The notes under the pieces are model-generated. The model was given only the letters and a program-made list of their open reading frames with translations, did no database searches and was not told the DNA's origin. A stretch of DNA of 64,000 nt from Rhizomucor pusillus (lineage: Eukaryota > Mucoromycota > Mucoromycetes > Mucorales > Lichtheimiaceae): NCBI GenBank assembly GCA_900175165.2, contig FWWN02000570.1, positions 1 to 64,000 of the forward strand, written 5' to 3'. The translations under genes and the position numbers were made by a program. This document shows positions 1-12,410 of this stretch, in pieces. Within the stretch, counting starts at the first letter, position 1; the number at the start of each line of letters is the position of its first letter.

Positions 1-191
1 AAAAAAAAGCAAGCACCAACTAGATATACATTCCAATAATAACAGTCAACTTTTTCTTTTCTTCTTCCTTGCATGTATCCAGCAGCGGTGCGATACATTG
101 TAGGGTATATACGAAGCAGCAGTAGCAGATGGAGGAGGAGGATGGGGTGCGAGGGCGAGGGAGAGGTGGGGTATTACGGAGAAAAAGGAAG

Positions 192-1151
192 TTATTCAAC
201 ATCGCCAGCGCGTGCAATACCTTCACTGTACCAGACAACGACTCCTTTGCGTAGCTCGCGCTTCCAAAGAATGCCGCGATATTGGAAGGTCCAGAAACTC
301 CAGAAACAGATCATCGAAGTGCCGGCTATTGAGCTGACTAGAAGCAACTTGAGCACGCTCAACGGCCTTAGGAGATAAGCCAGCGTAAATCCATCAGTCC
401 ACGCCAAAGCAATGTATACAAGTCCCCACGCGCTTCCAGAACCTAGGAGACACCATATCCGAAACGCCAGCAACCGGAAAGCTCCAGATTGCCAGTAGGT
501 CTGTTTCGTTGTCGTCTCATCGGCTTCTAGCCGACTTACAAACTCCCACATGATAATGCCCCAAGCATTCCGTCTTTCGACAAGCAGCAGCCAAAACAGC
601 GTCGTTGTCGGGTGGGTAAGGTCTATCGTCAATCGCTCGCTAAAGACAAAGATCCCAAGCAGCCAGCCTGTCCAGTACAGTGATGTACCGTAGACGACGC
701 AGTGTCGTTCGATTGCGGGGAGCTGCAACCAATGCGCGAGTAAATGTGTCAGGTGAAATGCAAGGTGAAAAGTGACAAAGAACGGCGGAAAAGTGTGTGT
801 CCAAGGGCGTGGATGTGTTGCTAGGATATGCAGGGATAGCAGGATGATGGCAAAAGTCAATGTGTATGTCAGGTAATTATAAGATATCCGTCTAAAAGAC
901 AATTGAGTCATATATATTCATATATACATGAATTTGGCTACGAACGAAACTTACATTGTACGTGTACTTTTTAGAATGGGGATCTCTCGATCGTGCTTCT
1001 TTTTGTTATCGTGATCAGACGACTCCTCCGTATCAACGGAAGAGAACGACGGCTTGTCGTCGGAATAGTAGCCCTCGTCGCTGCAGAATGAGCGGGAGGA
1101 ACGAGTCGACGACGAAGAGTGGTAGTGGACAGAAGGACGTAGTTCTTCCAT
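192..1151 (-). CDS. Multi-pass membrane protein of unknown function
   Basis: Two exons, 1151-955 and 891-192, joined by a 63-nt intron with donor GTAAGT and acceptor TTTTAG; the joined frame is open for about 298 residues. The first 60 residues are polar and Ser-rich (a run of Ser around residues 12-20, then an acidic stretch), which looks like a cytosolic tail. The rest holds about six hydrophobic segments, several rich in Trp and Leu, separated by short polar loops. I do not recognise the family; the layout of about six helices with few charges resembles FAR-17a/AIG1-type hydrolases, but I cannot point to catalytic residues. The start at 1151 is the only in-frame ATG near the splice. No neighbour hints at a role. 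Confidence 0.6.
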
Positions 1152-3800
1152 TCAAGTAAATGTGCAGCAGGTCAAACAGGAATGCATTCGCGAAGGGGAA
1201 AAGAAGGTGGAACACAGAAAGCCAAAAAAATAAGGGAATGGCTGGTGCGTCGTCCGTGATCTCCCTCTCCTTGTCGTGCCCACGTGAAAATTCAATTATT
1301 CGCTTTTCACATGGATCTGGCTTTTTTGGCAGATCCCGGGTGGCATGATTGCAGCTTTCCCGCAGCATGCTGGGATCAGCAATTGATGCGAACAACTTCC
1401 AGGCCTAATATACGCTGGCATATCCAAGTATTATTGCATTTAGATATCAAAAAGCACTGTGTGAGGTATAACAACGTTGGCAGTAGCTTAACTTTTGGGG
1501 AAACCTAGGTCGTCGATTGACGCACTTCAAACTTTATCGACAGTTGAAGATTCGAGAATGAATGATGATTATCTAATGCGCTAGCACTGTGAATGGGGTT
1601 ACAGTCGTACGTTTCGCAATCGTAGCTCAGCGACAAGCGACATATGCCACCGTCAGTACTCACCCCTACTAGTTACAAAGCGGATCCATTTGCAAGTTTA
1701 GACGGTAGATCAATCGAATATTGTATTCATGTGTTGAAATATACAGACGGCACGTCGATCGTTTGAGGAAAGTATATATCGGAAGACTTAAACCGAACTC
1801 TGATAGCAGTGGTTTCTTCCCTTTGCTATTAGTTCTGCCAGATATTAAATGCCTACGGGACGTTTGTGTATACTTCCAAATGATGTCATAAATCCACAAA
1901 TGTGTTGCGTGACAAAGCTTTCGTGCTCCAGAACTTGTCAGACATACGATGTCTGCAAGCACCATTCATCTTTCAGTGCGCAGCTGGTAACAGGCCTGGG
2001 ACAGAGTATCTACGCCAGTATAGCTACATAGGTAGAAGGGAGCATATCCTGTCCGATGCATGGAAACAAGATACATACATACGTACTGTATGAATGCCCC
2101 TGAGACCACGAGTAGTTCTCACATACATACAATATTTGCGCAGAGCATCTGTCGGAATAGCAGCTGCGATGCTCATTGCTGTACAGGTCGCAAGTGTAAA
2201 GAACACAGACGTCCACATAGATATACATAGAGGTTCTAGCACCATCTCACAAAGTTTACATACATGAGTATATATCTGATTATCTGGCTGTTGCTGGAAG
2301 GATGCCCTTGTAATAAGTCCTTCCAAAGCTAATTAGGTCATTGTTAACTATGCAACGCTTATTGGTGACTGTTTACATTTATAGGCAGGCCACAGCACTG
2401 GTTCCTGAAAATAGAGCTATGCATATGAAGCATATTAAGATATTTCACAGTTCGGGGAAATGTCCTTAGACTAGGACCCACAGCAGGGAGGGGAATGAAT
2501 TTGGCTACATCGGACAGATGCAAGTCTTTATCATGTACTTTTGTGCTCTTGTCGGATTATGTGAAGTTCTGCATTTCAAAGCAGCACGCCCATTCCCGCA
2601 AGCACGTTTTTGCCGTCTGACAAAGCACACGAACGACGTATGGCAGTCCTCCGACTGAAATTCTTATCATTTCCTTATCGTCTCGACAATCATGTAGACT
2701 TGTCATATATCTGTATGAAAAATCTTTTTGCTGACCTATTTTTATGATTTTGCTCTTGTAAAGCATAGTGACATGCTTAAATCTAGTTATTCCGGAAACA
2801 ATGATTGTCACCAGCGTACATTTTTTATTACAATCAATATTATCTATTATGCTGTTGATACCCCATCTTCAGCTTTGATCCGTCTTTCTGCAAGTTATGA
2901 TCCGGACAATGTAGCGTTTAATCAATACAATATGCATTGTTTGTTTGCAAAGATCGTTTATAGTTCCTTTGCAGAAACAACAGGTTGGACAGCTGGTGCT
3001 ATAGATGTTGATGTGGATCGGTTACTGCAACTGTGCTCTGGTTTAGAATCAACAGAAATCAGCTCGGGTGCTTATGATGAAATATAGGGCATGCATACAG
3101 CTATCTCCGTTTTCATTGGAAGATCTCTGTGAAAATTTTGCAGTGGCTAGAGAGACGACGATGTATCAAGAACTTTATCCGAAGCTGGCTTGGGACCTGT
3201 TTGTTTGTTTCGGTGGGTGCGGGTTCCGTTCCAGTGTAAAAGCCGAACGAAGAAGCGGACCCCTAAGTATGGAATGATGGATTGCTAATGGAGAAGAAGA
3301 AAAATTAGGTTATTTCAGGACCCATGATCACGATGGCGAATAGGCATTGACGAGAATGTAATTATCGTTAGTATTGATGATGTTTGCTACCGGGCGGAAA
3401 AAGGTCTTGGCAGTGTGTGTGTGAGATCAGCAAAAGGGAACCATGCCACGCAATCGGTTGCTAATTAATGCGCATGGGCTCTAACCGGTTAAAGCGGCGT
3501 TCCATTTGCCACGCGGTTTGTATTTGACGAGTTGTCTCCGCCTCTCCGACGATAAAAATAATGAGAACAATAGAAACCATTTCATTTTGGGTGCAAAGTA
3601 TGCGTGGAAAGGAGAAATGGCTTTCATCGTATCTGATCATTTCTGTGCATTCGCTGCCTCTGAATCAATGCATTTTTGACAGCTCAAGAAATGTGTAAAC
3701 AAAGGGGGCATCTATTCTTTGTACTACCTGAAAATTTTGACGCCCTTCAAAGGGACCGATCCACCCCATCCCAATGTCTAGATCCTCCGGGCCGTTCCAA
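1152..3800. other. Gene-poor stretch, nothing supported
   Basis: About 2.6 kb with no reading frame I can tie to a family. The longest open stretch (2728-3087, plus strand, 119 codons) has no obvious domain, no signal peptide and no splice partners. Base composition is AT-rich with scattered ATACATAC runs near 2070-2280. The last 300 bases hold the promoter of the next gene. Confidence 0.5.
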
Positions 3801-3807
3801 TATAAAA
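3801..3807 (+). promoter_or_regulatory. TATA box of the DPBB-protein gene
   Basis: TATAAAA preceded by CCAA, 106 nt upstream of the ATG at 3907 and followed by a pyrimidine-rich leader. The arrangement suits a highly expressed secreted protein. Confidence 0.6.
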
Positions 3808-3906
3808 GGGATCGCCCTCCTGCTGCCATCTCGCCACTCTCCATCTATCTCACTACTACTACTAAACCACCACCACCGACGCTGGACGTTCCGCACACCG
3901 CCAAAA

Positions 3907-4281
3907 ATGCATCGCTCTACTGCTGCTACCAAACTTCTTGTCGCGCTCCTTTTCTTCTTCGCTCTACTCGCCAACGCTGCCCCTATCGAGAAACGTGCTT
4001 CGTACTCTGGCGACGCTACCTTTTACGAAGTTGGCCTGGGTTCCTGCGGCGAAACGAACAGCGACGACGAACTGGTGGCTGCCTTGAGCTCTGAACTCAT
4101 GGGATCTGGAGAATACTGCGGCAAATCTGCTAAGATTAAGAGCAAGAGCGGATCCGTCACTGTCAAAGTTGTCGATACTTGCCCATCCTGCGCCAAGGGA
4201 TCTGTCGATTTGTCGCCCGCAGCCTTCAAGAAGATTGGTGATCTCTCAGAAGGCCGCATCTCCATCACTTGGAGTATCTAG
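3907..4281 (+). CDS. Small secreted double-psi beta-barrel (RlpA-like/expansin-related) protein
   Basis: Single-exon gene of 124 residues. Residues 1-24 form a signal peptide (Leu/Phe-rich core ending ANAAP), followed by a dibasic KR that could be a Kex2 site. The mature part matches the RlpA-like double-psi beta-barrel fold: the opening GDATFYEVGLGSCG is the hallmark YxxGxGxCG-type start, and VVDTCPSCAKGSVDLSP is the conserved C-terminal half with paired cysteines and the Asp of the barrel. Family members (barwin, kiwellin and cerato-platanin-like relatives, plant expansin domain 1) are secreted and bind or loosen wall polysaccharides, but many lack known enzymatic activity. I chose ATG 3907 rather than the in-frame upstream codons because it lies after the TATA box and starts the signal peptide. 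Confidence 0.85.
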   Translation: MHRSTAATKLLVALLFFFALLANAAPIEKRASYSGDATFYEVGLGSCGETNSDDELVAALSSELMGSGEYCGKSAKIKSKSGSVTVKVVDTCPSCAKGSVDLSPAAFKKIGDLSEGRISITWSI

Positions 4282-4813
4282 ATTATTAACGTGAAATGAG
4301 CAATTTTTTTTTCTTTCTGCATTCCATCCCTGGAGGATGGCTGGATATTCTTTTTTAGCATACCTTATGGTTGTATAACGTTTTCTCCTGCCTCTACCGT
4401 TTCATCCACCACCACCACCTTTTCTTTCATTGACTCAACTCTCATACATTCATTTGTACAATATCGACCTTTTTTCTTCTTCTCCTTGTCGTGTAACTCT
4501 ACAGAAAAAGCTCGAATACACAAAAACATTTCATAAAACTCCAATGTTAACTTTGGTCTCCCTAAATGATGAAACATTCTGTGCGACTGTCTCTTTCCAA
4601 AAACAAGATCTCTTCCGTTTGGACACTGGACGTTCTGGTCCCTGCATCTTTGGTCTCCGAATAATGGTGGGACGTGCGGGGCCCTTTTCTCTTTGGGTTG
4701 AAGGACCGTCGTTCCAGAATGCCTGCTCACTGTACAAACATCGTTGCTGTGCCGAGTTCGGCGCTTTATTGTTACTACACTATGGTACAAATCTACAAAA
4801 ATGGAAAAATATT
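4282..4813. other. Intergenic, convergent 3' regions
   Basis: Lies between the convergent ends of the DPBB gene and the FAA-hydrolase gene. It is pyrimidine-rich at the start with T-rich tracts, probably 3' UTR and polyadenylation sequence of both genes. No coding signal is seen. Confidence 0.5.
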
Positions 4814-5819
4814 CTACTGCTCAAAGGCCATGCGATTTTCAATCTTGCCAATGCAAGCAATTTCTACAGATACGACGTCTCCGTTCTGCAAATATTTCGG
4901 CTCCTTCATGCCCATCGCCACACCAGCTGGAGTACCCGTCATGATGACGGTGCCTTTCTCGAGCGTTGTGCCTTGTGAAACAAACGATACAATTTCAGGG
5001 ACGTGGAACAACAAATCGGAAGTGTTGGTTCTCTGACGGGTCTCGCCGTTGACTCTAGTTACGAGATCGAGCGCGGGTCGTTCGCCCAGAATCTTGGCTG
5101 ATATAATAGCAGGTCCGATCGGCGCATACTTGTCGAAGCCCTTGCTGAAACACCATTGTGGAACGCCACCTGCAAATTTGGAATCGCGCTGCCAGTGGCG
5201 GCAGGAGACGTCGTTGGCAACGGTGTACCCGGCAATGTATTCACTGACTTGTTCAACAGGGATGTTCTTGCCTGTCTTGCCAATGATAATGGCCTAAGTA
5301 CACAAATGATGAATTAGTTATTTAAATTGAAATTACTCGTCCAAAATTAAACTTACGAGTTCACCTTCGTAATCCACTGTGCCCTGAGCAGTTCTTGGGA
5401 TGGGAATATCTTCGTACGCGTCGGCAAGGCACGTTGAAGGCTTGATAAAGATGGAGGGATAGGGAGGAGGTGTGCGACCACCCTCGGCAACTATAAGAGG
5501 AAAAATGAATATTTACCGATATTTGTAACGTTACTGTTTCTTCTTGCTTACTGTGAGCTTTGTAGTTGAGACCGATACATTTCATGATAGGAATTTGTTC
5601 ACGAGTCAGAGGAGCAAGCAAACTCTGGACCTTGATAACTTGATCTGTGATTATAGCTTCATCAGATAGAACATCGCCGACAATGACTTTTGCTTCGAGG
5701 GAACCGGTAGCCAGAAGTTGGTTAACAGTATCTTCCGCCTTGGAGATAATGTGTTCTCCGAAATAGATCTTGTTGTCAGTACCGACGAAACGAATAAGAC
5801 GGGTCCAAACGGGTGACAT
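4814..5819 (-). CDS. Fumarylacetoacetate hydrolase family protein, probable fumarylpyruvate hydrolase
   Basis: Three exons (5819-5552, 5490-5357, 5293-4814), introns 61 and 63 nt, 293 residues. This is the FAHD1/acylpyruvase type of the FAH fold. Signature pieces are CIGLNYKAH at the start of the catalytic domain, DYEGEL supplying metal-binding acidic residues, NDVSCRHWQ, KGFDKYAPIGP and the C-terminal MTGTPAGV. Such enzymes are Mg/Mn-dependent and cleave acylpyruvates or tautomerise/decarboxylate oxaloacetate. On sequence alone a housekeeping acylpyruvase is possible. Context (divergent from a Zn2Cys6 regulator, near gentisate dioxygenase) favours fumarylpyruvate hydrolase, the last step of the gentisate pathway, giving fumarate and pyruvate. 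ATG 5819 gives a family-like N-terminus; the 17 upstream in-frame codons do not. No mitochondrial leader is evident. Confidence 0.85.
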
Positions 5820-5949
5820 GCTTAGTATGTGAGTACAGAAGTCAGGAGAGAGAGAAAACAGATCTTGCAAAGGAGTTGTGTATTGGGCTCTTTATAAAGT
5901 GTAAACCTATAATAGATGCTGGAACCAACAACGTCCTTCCGTGCCAATA

Positions 5950-5961
5950 GGATGAATTTCC
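5950..5961 (+). promoter_or_regulatory. Candidate shared cluster operator, copy 1
   Basis: GGATGAATTTCC in the 236-bp divergent promoter between the FAA hydrolase and the Zn2Cys6 regulator. Near-identical copies occur at 13212-13223 and, as the reverse complement with one base fewer, at 15434-15444. Read on the minus strand, copies 1 and 2 agree over GGAAATT-N-ATCC-Y-ATT and each is followed a few bases later by a CGG or CCG triplet, the usual half-site of Zn2Cys6 regulators. Confidence 0.4.
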
Positions 5962-6055
5962 AGTCGGCTTGCTGCTTTATCTCCACATTTACCCCGCAAA
6001 ATAATGCCCACGCACGGGGTTGGGGGAACTTAACAGTTTCATCGCTGTAAGCATA

Positions 6056-9000
6056 ATGATACCCACCAAAGTTCAACCGGAAGCTGCGCCTTCTAACAAT
6101 CGGAAGTCTCTACCACCGTTGTCACTGCTAGCAGAAGAACAATTACCGCCAACAACCTCGCAGGCAGCAGCAGCAGCACAGCAGCATCCAGGTGGCCTCC
6201 TGCCCATACTGCCCGCTTCGTCGGTGCGATCGTTACCACTCTTTCCCGCACCAGCGAGGAAATCACAGATTCGTCCTTCCAAGCGCCAAAAGATCTCACT
6301 CGCCTGTCACGAATGTCGACAGCGCAAGACAAGGTGCGAAGGAGCGAGGCCCATTTGTGGATCGTGTGCAAAAAAGAACCTGCCTCCAGAATCTTGCCAC
6401 TATGAGCCGGAAAGAGGCAAAAGAGGAATCAAGAGTCAGTATGTATATTATATATAAATTTATTAATCATTCTGTCACGTCTGTTGAAAATCTCTATTTA
6501 CTAACGCTCTGTTAACTGCTTTTCAGGTACGTGCAATTGCTCGAAGACCGAGTTAGAGAACTTGAGCGAGCGAATAGCGATACTTTTGAACGTGAACAAT
6601 CGTCATCCATATCGAGCAACTTTAAACCCTTACCTCCGGTAGGTAATTTACAGCCAAGTGATTAGCCGTAGTGCTCATTGGGTTCCCAGCGTCCTCACGA
6701 ACCCGCTGGCCGGTCTGAGCAGCAAATCACCCAAAATTCAGATTTCATGCAAGATGCCACATCAACATCACCGTTTTCTGCATCAGCAACCCAAAGTATA
6801 TCGGTTACCCAATCAATATCGTCCATGTCAACAGAATTCTCCTCCTCCCAGATAACCGCAGTGCCTCTATTTTCATCGCAAAGTGTCTCTTCGAGTATTC
6901 AAACATCAGCATCTTATCAGAGCCCTTCGTCGTCGAGAGGTCCACCATCCGTGCACAGTGTACACTCGGATCCTACATCAATCCATAGCCTTACCTCTGC
7001 ACCTCGGAACAGGCGAACCAGCGTGCATCCCGACGACATTGCAAGTTCGCCCACCACGACTGCTCTATCCGATGCAACGAGAAAACGAGGAAATCAAGAC
7101 GAAGAAGACCAGGTCCAAATCGATGCCATGGGTGCTGTCAACAACTCTGACAGTCAAGATCACGATGAAGGAGGAGACGATGATCGTCACGGCTACTTTG
7201 GATCATCCAGCGGTCTCTCGTTTGTGAAGGAGGTCCGGCAAGTCATTGGAAAGAAGACTGCCTCTTACTCCTCCTCCTCCTCCTCCTCGTCACCTCCATC
7301 ATCACTTTTTGGAGGCAACAGCGACGAGCGTACGCGAAGCAGCAGCTTTTTGCGAGGATCATCATTGCGACCGCCGTCGTCGGTGCGCGGCGGACACTAC
7401 AGAGGCATCATGCTTAACGACTATGTGCTTCCACCCCGCAAAGTCGCTGACGACCTAGTGAAAACGTACTGGAACCTCGTGCATTGCTTATATCCGTTCT
7501 TGCATCGACCGTTGTTTATGGGCACGTATGTTCGGCTTTGGAACTGCTCGGAGAGCGAGGATGAAGAAGAAGAAGGTATAAATATCAACAGCGGAACCTG
7601 TTCCTTTCTCTCACCTGATAATTTTTTTTTTTTGGAAGACCGGCTGGAAACAGATCCGCTGTTCCAATGCATTCTAAACCTTGTGTTTGCATTGGGGTGC
7701 CAGTTATCGCCAGAGATCAACGAGCTAGAGAGGGAGCCGGCGTCCGATGTGTTCTTCCAGCGATCAAAAAAGTTGCTGCATTTTGATATCCTGGAAGAGG
7801 GTAACATTATGGTGGTCCAAGCACTGCTCTTGATGGGTCAATATCTCCAATGTACAAATATGCCCGGACGCTGCTGGCTTGTTGTCGGCTTGGCCATCCG
7901 TGTTGCTCAAGGTCTCGGTTTGCACCTGGATGGTCGTCCTCCGCGAAGCATGAATGCTAGTCGCGGCCGATCTAGTAATCAGCTCGACAAGGAACTCAAG
8001 AAAAGACTGTGGGGAGGATGCATCGTTCTGGATAGGTAAATTAGAATGAAGGGCAAGGGTAAAGGAGCAATTTGTCACTTACACATATTTACACAATAAG
8101 ATTTATATCAATGGCGTATGGACGTCCGTTCATGATTCCGGTATCACGGCATCCTGCATTGCCTCAAATCATCGACGACGATCTGCTTTCCAGTGAGAAA
8201 CCGGCAGTCCAGCCAGAGGACAAGCCGAGCCATATGGCGTTTTTTGTGCATACGCTGCAGTTGTACGAAATTATGGGAGATATATTGAACACAGTCTATT
8301 CCGGTGGCGACCGCCGATCTGTCGCTGGGACGACGCCGGAACAAGAAGGTGGTTTGAACGCCGTCATACGTTTGCAATCAGCACTGAGCTCATGGGAAAG
8401 GGCACTTCCCTGGTTCCTGAAACCGTCCGGGCTTGCTTCGATATCTGACAATGCCATTATTCGACAAAACAATGTATTGCGAGCACGGTAAACTTAGATT
8501 TCTTCACACCTGTATATTGCTGTATCGGCCATTGTTTGCATACTTTTTTGCCTCGGAAGAGTCGGGACATGCGAGTGTGGAAGAGAAGAGCACATCTGCC
8601 AACATGGACCTTCAAAAGTCAGTTTACATAAACTGCTCGACTGTCTGCGTACGAGTCGCACAGGAACTCGTGGATCTGATACGGCATACAAACCACAAAA
8701 GTCTCCATTTGCCAGCTTGGTGGTACAATATATTCTGTAAGTCGATAGTAACGGCGATCTCGAAAGGAAAGGAGTATATAATGTTATTTCTTTAGACTTG
8801 TACACGGCTGCGACAGTCTTGCTGATGGCTCGATTATTTCCTCGGATAAAGCAAGAAATCGGCGAGAAGTCTCTAGCAGATAGCTGGGATAAGTGTCTCA
8901 ATTGCTTGCTGGAATACCAAGCCTATCACAAAACCGCAAAATGGTGCTACAAATCGCTACGCGATTTGGACAACCTTGCTTTCCAAAACAACAATGGTAA

Positions 9001-9316
9001 AAGTTTGAAAAATGAACCGGTGGATATTGGGTGATCCTAATCACTCACTCTCTCGCATGTTTTTTCTTTAGATAATTTCGCATCTGGAATGTCGGGTATA
9101 CAGATACTCAACACATTATCTAATCATACATCATCTATGGCGCAGGCTGTGCCTGATACATGCGGCAACGCTAGAAGTAACTGCTCCGCCGATGAAAACG
9201 ACGCGGATGTATCTATGAGAAATACAGACGAAACGCCTCCTCCAGTAATCGATCCGAACACAGCTGATTGGCAGATAGATTTGGCCGCCTTCCTGTACTG
9301 TATTTCCGAAAAATAA
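6056..9316 (+). CDS. Zn(II)2Cys6 transcription factor with fungal-specific regulatory domain
   Basis: Exons 6056-6438, 6527-6638, 6690-8035, 8101-8487, 8498-8736, 8796-8996 and 9072-9316 sum to 971 codons. The binuclear zinc cluster is in exon 1 (CHEC, then C-E-G-A-R-P-I-C-G-S-C and a sixth Cys), followed across intron 1 by a short leucine coiled coil for dimerisation. A long Ser-rich linker (with a poly-Ser run near 7265) precedes the fungal_trans domain, marked by LVKTYWNLVHCLYPFLHRP, WLVVGLAIRVAQGLGLHLD and, across the 8036-8100 intron, DRFISMAYGRP. The middle-homology region ends with ILLYRPLF. Odd point: between 8487 and 8498 ten bases, GTAAACTTAG, break the frame; removing exactly these restores the usual family alignment (see findings). 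The 51-nt intron 6639-6689 is my least certain junction. Being divergent from the FAA hydrolase, it is the likely regulator of the aromatic catabolic cluster. Confidence 0.8.
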
Positions 9317-9586
9317 AGTCGCAGTTTGCAGATGCATTTGGCGGACTTGCGAAGCTAAACATGACGCTAATAAACAGACCTGTGTAGAAATGTGACAAAG
9401 CCATGCCCAGCTCCTCCCGCCAAGTGCATGCAAGCCGCGGTGCATAGTTCATATGGTGAGCATTAAGAACATATTATAGGAAAAGAATGACACTAACTGA
9501 ATACCTGTTACTCATTTTCTCATTGTGTGTTTAAATGTGTATCCTATCTATCTGTCGTATGCCATCGACTTATTGTGACACCCACA

Positions 9587-10420
9587 TCACAAGTGCTCTC
9601 TGTTGCGACATTTATCAAAGCATTTATGAGAGTGCGAGACAAACCTTTCGAAATCGCTCAAACTTATACGATTGCATGCTTCATTAATTCTGGTCGTGAG
9701 TGTCTCCTTCTCCAAGAACNTACTGCGCTTCATGTTGACATGGAAGGCAGACTCATCTAGGAAGACACAATTAGACCTAAAGTCCATATCGGTTCCCTCC
9801 CATTTGCGAAGCCAGTCAAGACGCTCTTGAATCTTGGCCCCGCTGTTCCTGTCTACAGGCTGAAACCGGGCCTTCTTAAGTGACAGATTGCATTGCGTCC
9901 TCACGAAGTCATGGACGGTACTCTTAGAGACTTTGACCCCTTAAACCTCTGAAGCAGTCGCTCCAAGACAACCGAAAGGTTCTCATCGACGTACTCTAGA
10001 ATGACCTTGTTATGCTCTTCACCAAGGATACGCGGACGACCATTCTTCTTACGCTTCGCGAATATGCTATCCGGATTCACCTCATACTGTTTGGCCCATC
10101 TTTGAGCTGTACGGACATGGATACCTAACTGTATCTGACTTTGTCGTGATCCGTGTAGAGCGTGTACACTCGCTTGATCGACGCTTCTCTCATGCGAACG
10201 TCCACATCCTTTTTACGTCATCAGTCTGCATGGCGTCTGATCGGCCATCGCTCTTGCGAGTTCGATTATGCAAATACTGCGTGGATGAACTTAGCGTTTC
10301 AAGAGCATACTGCTCTTCGTCGACGACGTAGTCCATGGGCTCAGGTCTGCCGGATTCGTCGACAGCATTGCCTTGCCCATCTTCATAAAAAGAACTGGAT
10401 GTTCATCTTGTAATCTGAAA
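9587..10420 (-). mobile_element. Degenerate Tc1/mariner-like transposase relic
   Basis: Reading the minus strand from about 10420 down, pieces of one transposase appear in successive frames: an acidic N-terminal extension, a helix-turn-helix with QLGIHVRTAQRWAKQYE and KNGRPRIL, a second helix region (STVHDFVRTQCNLSLKKARF), then the catalytic stretch NCVFLDESAFHVNMKRS, where D and E belong to the DDE triad. The second half of the catalytic domain is missing or scrambled and there are at least three frame changes plus an unresolved base at 9720. It sits between the regulator and the GFA gene, so it inserted inside the cluster. It is dead. Confidence 0.75.
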
Positions 10421-10464
10421 TTTCAACCATACGATGTGGCAGGAAGGAGGAAAGCTCGGCTAAC

Positions 10465-10587
10465 AATGTTTACATGCTTTACATACTATTGGAGGTGCTA
10501 AGCTTTGTACGACAATATCTCCGGAAGATGCGACATCTGATTTGTTAGCGCTGCGAACTCTATTTTTGGAAAATGCAACATTCCACA
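10465..10587. repeat. Left pair of short repeats inverted on the other side of the GFA gene
   Basis: AATGTTTACATG at 10465-10476 and TGCAACATTCCACA at 10574-10587 both recur as reverse complements at 11731-11742 and 11761-11774. The order on the right is not a simple mirror image, so these may be transposon-end debris rather than a clean terminal inverted repeat. Confidence 0.4.
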
Positions 10588-10979
10588 CTTGAAGAATGCA
10601 ATTTATGGAAAGAGTGTATTATATACCGACTTGAAGCCGGGATTCCAAGCTAACCAGTGGCTAGGCAGTTTCTACGGAGACGGAAACCTTTTTTAAATAA
10701 CTTGTAATTTATCCCCAGAAAAAATGAATGAATCGTTCTTTCTTGCAAATTTCAAGTGGTCAATGGGAAAATTTATATGATATTATGATACTTCTCATAG
10801 TTTCTCTGTCTGACAAGACATATAAGTATGTCTTGTATTGCGGAGACGTAGCTTTAGATTCGGAACAGTTCCAGCCAATCGGGATGATCGACAATGCAAA
10901 ATTTCTCTTGAATCCAAAGAAAAGCGCATTGTGTTTGCAACGTTATTCATCTATTTCACTTTAACACTTTGCTTCTATC

Positions 10980-11529
10980 ATGTCGACTCTAAATGCATCG
11001 TGTTTGTGCGGCTGTATCAAAATTACGCTCACCGGGAATCCAATCAAGTGTATGACATGTCACTGCATCGACTGTCAAAAGAACGCAGGAGGTCCATATC
11101 AGACCAATGCAATGTTCCCAACATCAGCTGTGAACGTGTCAGATCCTCACGGATACGCTAAAGTGTACACTGTCCCTGGATCCCAGGTCGGCAGCGGTTT
11201 CGAGAAGCGGAAATGGTTCTGTGGCAACTGCGGATGTACACTGTTCACGCGGCCCATGAAGTTCAAGGGCCAAAAGACTGTATTCAAAACCGGTCTCCTG
11301 GATGCATCGTCGCCGGAAGGAGGATCAGGGTGAGTCCTATCCACACAAAAGAGATCAAGGAAAAATAATAATAAGAAATTGTTACCATACTAGACTTGAA
11401 TTGCTCGCACCAACCTCAGAGCTGTATACCAAGGATCGCGCGTACTTTGTCAAGCCTATCGAGGGTGCCGCCCAATTTGAAGGTGCTGCCCCTCCTCCAC
11501 CGCCTCTTCCTTCAGCTGCTGCACCTTGA
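10980..11529 (+). CDS. GFA/CENP-V domain protein (glutathione-dependent formaldehyde-activating enzyme family)
   Basis: Two exons, 10980-11329 and 11394-11529, with a 64-nt intron (donor GTGAGT); 161 residues. The zinc-binding pattern of the Mss4-like GFA fold is complete: CLCGC near residue 8, CMTCHCIDC near residue 31 with GGPYQTNAMF after it, and CGNCGC near residue 80 followed by LFTRP. The founding member was named for helping formaldehyde react with glutathione, but most family members have unknown substrates. The C-terminus carries a Pro/Ala-rich tail after the core. It lies inside the gentisate cluster but has no obvious step there; small carbonyl detoxification is a guess. It converges on gentisate dioxygenase. 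Confidence 0.85.
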
Positions 11530-11730
11530 GCAAATAAATATTTAACCAGATGTGCAGTAAATGAGTAACAAAGCAGTTTCAACTCCACCAATGTCTTTTT
11601 CTTTACCGATGTTTTTTGTGAATTATTTAATGAGTTTTACTCAAGATGCTTTTCTTCAGGACCTTTCCAGACCAATATGTACGCCACCGTTGACACTTTA
11701 CAATTTAGGCAAATTAGGGCGACGCATGGA

Positions 11731-11774
11731 CATGTAAACATTCCTGCAAGTGAAAATTTTTGTGGAATGTTGCA
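11731..11774. repeat. Right partners of the inverted short repeats
   Basis: CATGTAAACATT (11731-11742) and TGTGGAATGTTGCA (11761-11774) are reverse complements of the two motifs at 10465-10587. A 12-base core, TGGAATGTTGCA, is present again at 13927-13938 in an intron of the FAD monooxygenase gene. Confidence 0.4.
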
Positions 11775-11897
11775 CCACGATTTTTATTTACGGAGGATAA
11801 TCAAATAAGGAAAAAATGGGTAGACATTTCATAATGTACGCAAATAATATTTGTTTCTTTATTAGACGAAGAGTAGGCGGAGAACAAGGTGGCAGAT

Positions 11898-12353
11898 TTA
11901 CAAGGTCTCAGAGTGGTAAAGGCCCAAGTTGCAGACGAGAGGTTTGTCGCTGAACGAGAAGAGGTAAGAATTATCTACTTTGCTGTGATGTACAACCCAA
12001 CTCCATGCAGGCACCGCAAATGTGTCGCTGCGTGTCCAGTTAAGCACAGCTGTGTTTCCCTTGTCGTCTGTTATCTCAGAGTATCCGGTGCCGTCGTAAA
12101 CATGGAACACTTCCGAGCATGTTTCTCGTCGCTTAGGAGAAGCTTGGCTGCTGGCAACACGCTCGGCTTCGGCACCAATAATCTTGGAAAGCGGAGAGCC
12201 GTCAGCCTTGGTGTACTCGTAACGAGCATACGGAGCACTTAAGTCACTATCCAGAGCTCTTTGCACAGCACCCCAGGAGAATTTTTGCTTGCTGTTTTCC
12301 ACAGGTCTAAAAGAATAAAGAATGAATCAACTTAATGTTACGTCTACTACTAT

Positions 12354-12410
<57 letters not shown>
